The position numbers and the translations under genes were made by a program. Below, in pieces: positions 60,500 to 64,000 of a stretch of 64,000 nucleotides of DNA (the stretch's first letter is position 1; every line of letters starts with the position of its first letter). A model generated the notes under the pieces. It had not been told where the DNA came from. It did no database searches and saw nothing but the letters and a program-made list of their open reading frames with translations. The DNA is from an uncultured Paracoccaceae bacterium (lineage in GTDB: Bacteria > Pseudomonadota > Alphaproteobacteria > Rhodobacterales > Rhodobacteraceae). The stretch lies in assembly GCA_938005545.1 (NCBI GenBank), contig CALKXV010000021.1, positions 1 through 64,000 of the forward strand. Reading direction: 5' to 3'.

Positions 60500-61468
60500 T
60501 TAGCTTTTGCGTATTTCTTTTAGGTGAGCCGCCATTCCCGACAGGGCGGCAAAGTCGTCTTCAATGACGTCCAGGGGAAAACGATCCATAAACTCGGCGA
60601 ACCGGCCTTTTTCACGAAAATTATCAGCAAAACCAAAACAATCGAAATAGGGAGCCATCGCACGCGCAACGCCGCCAATCAGATAGACGCCGCCGAAAGG
60701 AAGATGAACCAAAGCAAGGTCACCGGCGACACGCCCCATCAATTTGACAAAGATTTCGACGGTGCGACGGGCCAGAACATCCGTTCCTGCCTGGCATTGG
60801 CGCATGATCTCTGCGGTCGACAGAGTTTTGGATTGCCCCGCGTCCTGTGCCAGCCAAGCATAGATAAGCGCGACGCCGCGCCCCGATAGAATGTCCTCGA
60901 TCGATACAAATCCGCCGTCACCGCAAAATTCGGCCAAACGAAGCTCGTCAACCGTACGCAATGGCAAAGTCACATGTCCGCACTCAGAGGCAGGCACGAT
61001 CCGACCCGTCGTGGTATTCAATGCCAAGGCTGCATTGAACCCAGTTCCGATCCCGATGACCAAACGAGGGGTGGTCGCAGGTGCGGATTGTCCGGGCAGA
61101 ACCGACAACAGGTTTTCGGATTTGATTTTACCCAGTGCAAAAGCTTGCGCCTGAAGATCGTTCAGAACGGCCACGGTTTCGGCTTTGGTAATTTTGGCCA
61201 AAGTCTCGCGGTCCATGGACCAGTTCAGATTGGTGAGCGTTCCCTTTCCATCATGCACGGGGCCCGCCAAGGCCACGGCGGCAGCGGTGCAATCGACGGC
61301 TTCTTCGGCGACATACCGTGTCAAAAGCGCGTCAAGACCGCTGGCTTCTGCGTTTGGAAATTTGCGCATTGTGTCGGTCAAAAGTTGCGTGCCCTTGGCC
61401 AAGGCGACCCGCGTATTTGTGCCCCCGACATCGGCGACAAGCGAAAGAGTGTTCGAGGAATGCGACAT
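60500..61468 (-). CDS. glk: Glucokinase
   Basis: A 322-residue hexokinase-fold glucokinase that phosphorylates glucose with ATP. The phosphate loop is LVADVGGTNTRVALAKG, the sugar region has AVLNDLQAQAFALGKIK (with N-D), and IGIGTGFNAALALN and ECGHVTLPLRT follow. It is 67 nt downstream of the AglR-like regulator on the same strand. In the agl systems of alphaproteobacteria glucose released from alpha-glucosides is phosphorylated by such a kinase before entering the Entner-Doudoroff path. Confidence 0.95.
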   Translation of the reverse strand: MSHSSNTLSLVADVGGTNTRVALAKGTQLLTDTMRKFPNAEASGLDALLTRYVAEEAVDCTAAAVALAGPVHDGKGTLTNLNWSMDRETLAKITKAETVAVLNDLQAQAFALGKIKSENLLSVLPGQSAPATTPRLVIGIGTGFNAALALNTTTGRIVPASECGHVTLPLRTVDELRLAEFCGDGGFVSIEDILSGRGVALIYAWLAQDAGQSKTLSTAEIMRQCQAGTDVLARRTVEIFVKLMGRVAGDLALVHLPFGGVYLIGGVARAMAPYFDCFGFADNFREKGRFAEFMDRFPLDVIEDDFAALSGMAAHLKEIRKS

Positions 61469-61535
61469 GAGTGTTTCTGACGTCTTTCGAATTTTGCGCT
61501 GCTTTAAGCCGGTTGCCGGTGGCGAGGCAAGTCGG

Positions 61536-62585
61536 TTAGCCGTGGTTCAGAATTTCGCGTAATGACGGGGCAGGGCCGGTGGATTGTCCAACGGTAAGCT
61601 CGGCTTCAAGCAAGATGTTCTGCACCTGCCGCGCAGGGTCAGCAATGGCGCGGATCAGAATTTCCGCACAGTGCCGCCCGGCATCGCGAACAGACGACCG
61701 CGTGGCGGTAAAAATCGGAACGTCACCGTCATTTCGGAAATAGGACAAATCATCGTCGTGGATCACAACCGACACATCCTGACCCATCACCAAACCAAGA
61801 TCATGAATGGCCCGCCTTGCGCCAATTGCCGGAATGATCGAGGCGACAAGCAGCGCTGTTGGTGGATTGGACCCGCTCAGCATGGCTTTGGTGGTGGCAA
61901 ACCCATACGTTTCGGTCATTTCGCCACTGGCAACCAAAGCGTCGTCGAAACCTAAACCGCGTGCCTTAAGGGCATCCCGGTATCCGCCTTGCCGCCGATT
62001 TGCAAAGTCCATATCCAGCTGACCATTCAACAAGCCGATCCGCTGATGGCCAAGGTCGAGCAGAAAATTTGTCGCGCGAAAAAACGCACGCCGATTGTTC
62101 ACATCAACCCAGTTATAGTCTGCGGTCACATCACTGGCGCGGCCATGAACAACGTACGGCAACCCCAGGTCTTGCAAAAAGGCAATACGGGCATCGTCCA
62201 CTTTGGGGCCATGAATGACCACACCGTCAACGTTGCCTCGGGACGCAAGTGTGCGGTATGAGTCTGCTTCGTCCTCGTCGCGCACAACAGACAGCGACAA
62301 ATCATAACCCGATTCAGAATACCGCTCGCCCGCACCGGCGATAAAGTCCGAAAAAACCGGGTTCACCATCTCATGTTCTTTGGACAACGGCAGAATATGC
62401 CCAATGGCCATCGCGCGCCCCGTCGCCAAACGTTTGGCGCGCGAGTTTGGCAGGTAACCCAGCTTCTCTGCCGCTTCAGCCACGCGTTTTCGGGTGGCCT
62501 CACTGACCTCGGGATAGCCGTTCAGCGCCCGGCTTACCGTGGTCGGCGAAAGCCCAAGATGGGCAGAGAACTCCTTAAGATTCAT
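61536..62585 (-). CDS. aglR: LacI-family regulator, AglR-like
   Basis: A 349-residue LacI/GalR repressor. The helix-turn-helix is MNLKEFSAHLGLSPTTVSRAL, the hinge is LPNSRAKRLATGRAMAIGH, and the periplasmic-binding-like effector domain spans residues 60-340. The start at 62585 is the usual LacI-type start; the frame to 62660 adds 25 unlikely residues. Divergent position to an alpha-glucoside binding protein gene and linkage to glk identify it as AglR-like. Its likely operator is the palindrome in the aglE promoter, and possibly the one before edd. Confidence 0.88.
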   Translation of the reverse strand: MNLKEFSAHLGLSPTTVSRALNGYPEVSEATRKRVAEAAEKLGYLPNSRAKRLATGRAMAIGHILPLSKEHEMVNPVFSDFIAGAGERYSESGYDLSLSVVRDEDEADSYRTLASRGNVDGVVIHGPKVDDARIAFLQDLGLPYVVHGRASDVTADYNWVDVNNRRAFFRATNFLLDLGHQRIGLLNGQLDMDFANRRQGGYRDALKARGLGFDDALVASGEMTETYGFATTKAMLSGSNPPTALLVASIIPAIGARRAIHDLGLVMGQDVSVVIHDDDLSYFRNDGDVPIFTATRSSVRDAGRHCAEILIRAIADPARQVQNILLEAELTVGQSTGPAPSLREILNHG

Positions 62586-62700
62586 ATCTGTGTCAGCCAA
62601 AGCGATTTCAAATTTCGAGTACAATAGGGCTTGAGGTGATTTTGTCAAAGCATTGATCACAGCAATATTTACGTTGACACATGGGTATTTTTGCGAGACC

Positions 62701-62729
62701 TTGCATCATCCAAAGCGCTTTGGTAAATT
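62701..62729 (+). promoter_or_regulatory. aglE promoter with operator between -35 and -10
   Basis: TTGCAT (62701-62706) and TAAATT (62724-62729) are 17 nt apart. The perfect 14-bp palindrome CCAAAGCGCTTTGG (62710-62723) fills the spacer up to the -10 box. Bound repressor would block RNA polymerase. The even symmetry with central CG is typical of LacI-family operators, and the adjacent regulator gene is of that family. Confidence 0.75.
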
Positions 62730-62784
62730 TGGGCGCCAAGACAAACGACGCAGCGCGACGACGCTGTATCCATGGGAGGATAGA

Positions 62785-64000
62785 ATGAACAAATCACTTT
62801 TCGCAGGTGTGGCCATAGCGGCTTTGACGGCTGGCGGCGCGATGGCAGACGGCCATTTGCCGTTTGCTCCGGGTGAGGGCGCGTTTAGCTGGGATGCCTA
62901 CAATGCCTGGGCCGAAAACGCGCCTGATCTTTCAGGCCAAACAGTCACTGTTTCAGGCCCATGGCTTACGCCAGAAGACGATGTGTTCCGTTCCGCACTT
63001 GCCTATTTCGCAGACGCCACGGGCGCCGAGGTGATCTACAACGGCTCTGACAGCTTTGAGCAACAAATCGTAATCGACGCTGAGGCTGGCTCTCCGCCTA
63101 ACATCGCCGTTTTTCCGCAGCCGGGTTTGGCCGCCGACATGGCGTCAAAAGGCCTGTTGCATCCGCTGCCAGCCGATATGAGCGATTGGGTTCGCGACAA
63201 TTATGCGGCCGGTCAATCCTGGGTTGATCTGGGCACATATCCGGATCAAAGCGGTGCCGATCAAATGTACGGCTTTTTCTACAACGTGAACGTCAAATCG
63301 CTGGTCTGGTACAGCCCTGAAAACTTTGAAGATGCAGGCTATGACCTGCCAGAAACCATGGAAGAGCTGAAAGCGCTGACCGAACAGGTTGTCGCCGATG
63401 GTGATGTGCCATGGTGTATCGGTTTGGGTTCAGGGGCTGCCACGGGCTGGCCTGCGACCGACTGGGTCGAAGACATGATGCTGCGCACCGTCTCGCCTGA
63501 AACCTATGACAAATGGACCACCAACGAGATCGCATTTGATGACCCGCAGGTGATTGCGGCAATCGAAGAATTTGGCTGGTTCGCACGTGACGACGCCAAA
63601 GTTTCGGGCGGCGCAGGGGCCGTAGCATCGACCGATTTCCGCGACAGCCCGAACGGCCTGTTTGCGTCGCCTCCGGGTTGCTACATGCACCGCCAAGCCT
63701 CTTTTGTGCCAGCATTCTTCCCGGAAGACACGGAATTCGGTGTTGATGTCGATTTCTTCTACTTCCCAAGCTTTGCCGAAAAAGATCTTGGCAACCCTGT
63801 TCTGGGCGGCGGCACGTTGATGGCAATCACCGATCCGTCGGACGCAACCAACGCGCTGATGGGATATTTCCAGCAACCCCTTGCCCACGAAGTCATGATG
63901 GCCCAGACGGGTTTCCTGACACCTCACAAAGGTGCCAACGTCGACGCCTATAAAGACGACACATTGCGCGGTTTGGGTGAAATCCTTCTGGGGGCCACGA
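62785..64000 (+). CDS. aglE: Alpha-glucoside ABC transporter substrate-binding protein (partial, runs off the right edge)
   Basis: An open frame of 405 codons without stop at the window end. The signal peptide is MNKSLFAGVAIAALTAGGAMA. The mature protein shows the family-1 sugar-binding pattern: VTVSGPWLTPEDDVFRSALA, TGAEVIYNGSDSFEQQIVID, NIAVFPQPGLAADMASKGLL, WCIGLGSGAATGWPATDWVE and GGGTLMAITDPSDATNALMG, characteristic of AglE, which binds sucrose, maltose and trehalose-type sugars. GGGAGGAT precedes the ATG. The aglFGAK genes are expected just beyond the edge. Confidence 0.92.
   Translation, partial: MNKSLFAGVAIAALTAGGAMADGHLPFAPGEGAFSWDAYNAWAENAPDLSGQTVTVSGPWLTPEDDVFRSALAYFADATGAEVIYNGSDSFEQQIVIDAEAGSPPNIAVFPQPGLAADMASKGLLHPLPADMSDWVRDNYAAGQSWVDLGTYPDQSGADQMYGFFYNVNVKSLVWYSPENFEDAGYDLPETMEELKALTEQVVADGDVPWCIGLGSGAATGWPATDWVEDMMLRTVSPETYDKWTTNEIAFDDPQVIAAIEEFGWFARDDAKVSGGAGAVASTDFRDSPNGLFASPPGCYMHRQASFVPAFFPEDTEFGVDVDFFYFPSFAEKDLGNPVLGGGTLMAITDPSDATNALMGYFQQPLAHEVMMAQTGFLTPHKGANVDAYKDDTLRGLGEILLGAT

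Noticed and set aside
1-64000. CRISPR arrays, insertion sequences, prophage, integrative elements or a biosynthetic cluster
   Set aside because: No repeat-spacer pattern, transposase, integrase, phage structural gene or modular synthase was seen. The only short regular repeats are the operator-like palindromes reported above.

Overview
This is a chromosomal segment of an alphaproteobacterium, very probably a Rhodobacteraceae member of the Roseobacter group. The evidence is in the gene content: a coenzyme B12-dependent class II ribonucleotide reductase, a DksA that lacks most of its zinc cysteines, a TakP-type TRAP transporter with an enlarged DctM, DUF2852, DUF2927 and DUF3307 proteins, a small Rhodobacterales-type PIN protein, Bpt, and an AglR/AglE sugar locus next to Entner-Doudoroff genes. 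I see no insertion sequence, prophage, integrase, rRNA operon or CRISPR array. The window is a gene-dense housekeeping region with many short regulatory and RNA elements between the genes.

Layout. 1-3.4 kb: a secreted NTF2-like protein, an A-type Fe-S carrier, a DUF3307 membrane protein with its SatD partner, and a SufT-like DUF59 protein, all on the minus strand. satD is preceded by three 18-bp palindromes spaced exactly 30 bp apart. 3.4-10.3 kb: a minus-strand run fabI, lysE-type exporter, small membrane protein, gpt, ppiD, trpE, lipase-like hydrolase. 10.4-12.3 kb: pdxH, a two-domain cold-shock protein overlapping a DUF192 gene, and tRNA-Pro(TGG). An acetyltransferase on the other strand reads straight through the tRNA. 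13.4-17.3 kb: nrdJ with NrdR-like boxes upstream and a structured, terminator-ended region downstream. 17.3-20.8 kb: ilvN and ilvB; ilvB has a complete transcription attenuator (16-residue leader peptide, antiterminator, terminator). Between them lies a tiny lysine/aromatic-rich secreted protein.

21.3-25.7 kb: a dctP-dctQ-dctM TRAP operon. 25.9-32.3 kb: a serine protease, bpt, RDD and DUF2852 proteins, a YbaK-type deacylase, and glnE. 32.3-34.9 kb: eda and edd with two palindromic operators. 35-36.9 kb: a 35-residue small protein, an rRNA methyltransferase and a PIN protein. 36.9-43.1 kb: a minus-strand block holding MoxR ATPase, acyltransferase, GNAT, DUF2927 lipoprotein, a 55-residue membrane protein, a CoxE-like VWA protein and an M48 peptidase. 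43.3-46 kb: dksA, an FAD monooxygenase and zapE. 46-53.3 kb: a translationally coupled acyl-CoA ligase/DsbA-like/MFS operon, a peptide-binding protein followed by an entericidin-like lipoprotein, a candidate sRNA and another MFS transporter. 53.4-55.4 kb: AlkA-like glycosylase, esterase, HNH nuclease.

55.4-60.4 kb: a chemotaxis operon STAS-cheY-cheA-cheW-cheR-cheY-X. X is a short unrecognised protein with a CheZ-like D-x-x-x-Q motif and an acidic/aromatic C-terminus. cheB, cheD and receptors are absent here. 60.5-64 kb: glk and an AglR-like LacI regulator, divergent from an alpha-glucoside binding protein gene that runs off the right edge. Its promoter has a perfect 14-bp palindrome filling the space between -35 and -10. 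A palindrome with the same AGCGCT core upstream of edd suggests that sugar uptake, glucokinase and the Entner-Doudoroff pathway share one regulator.
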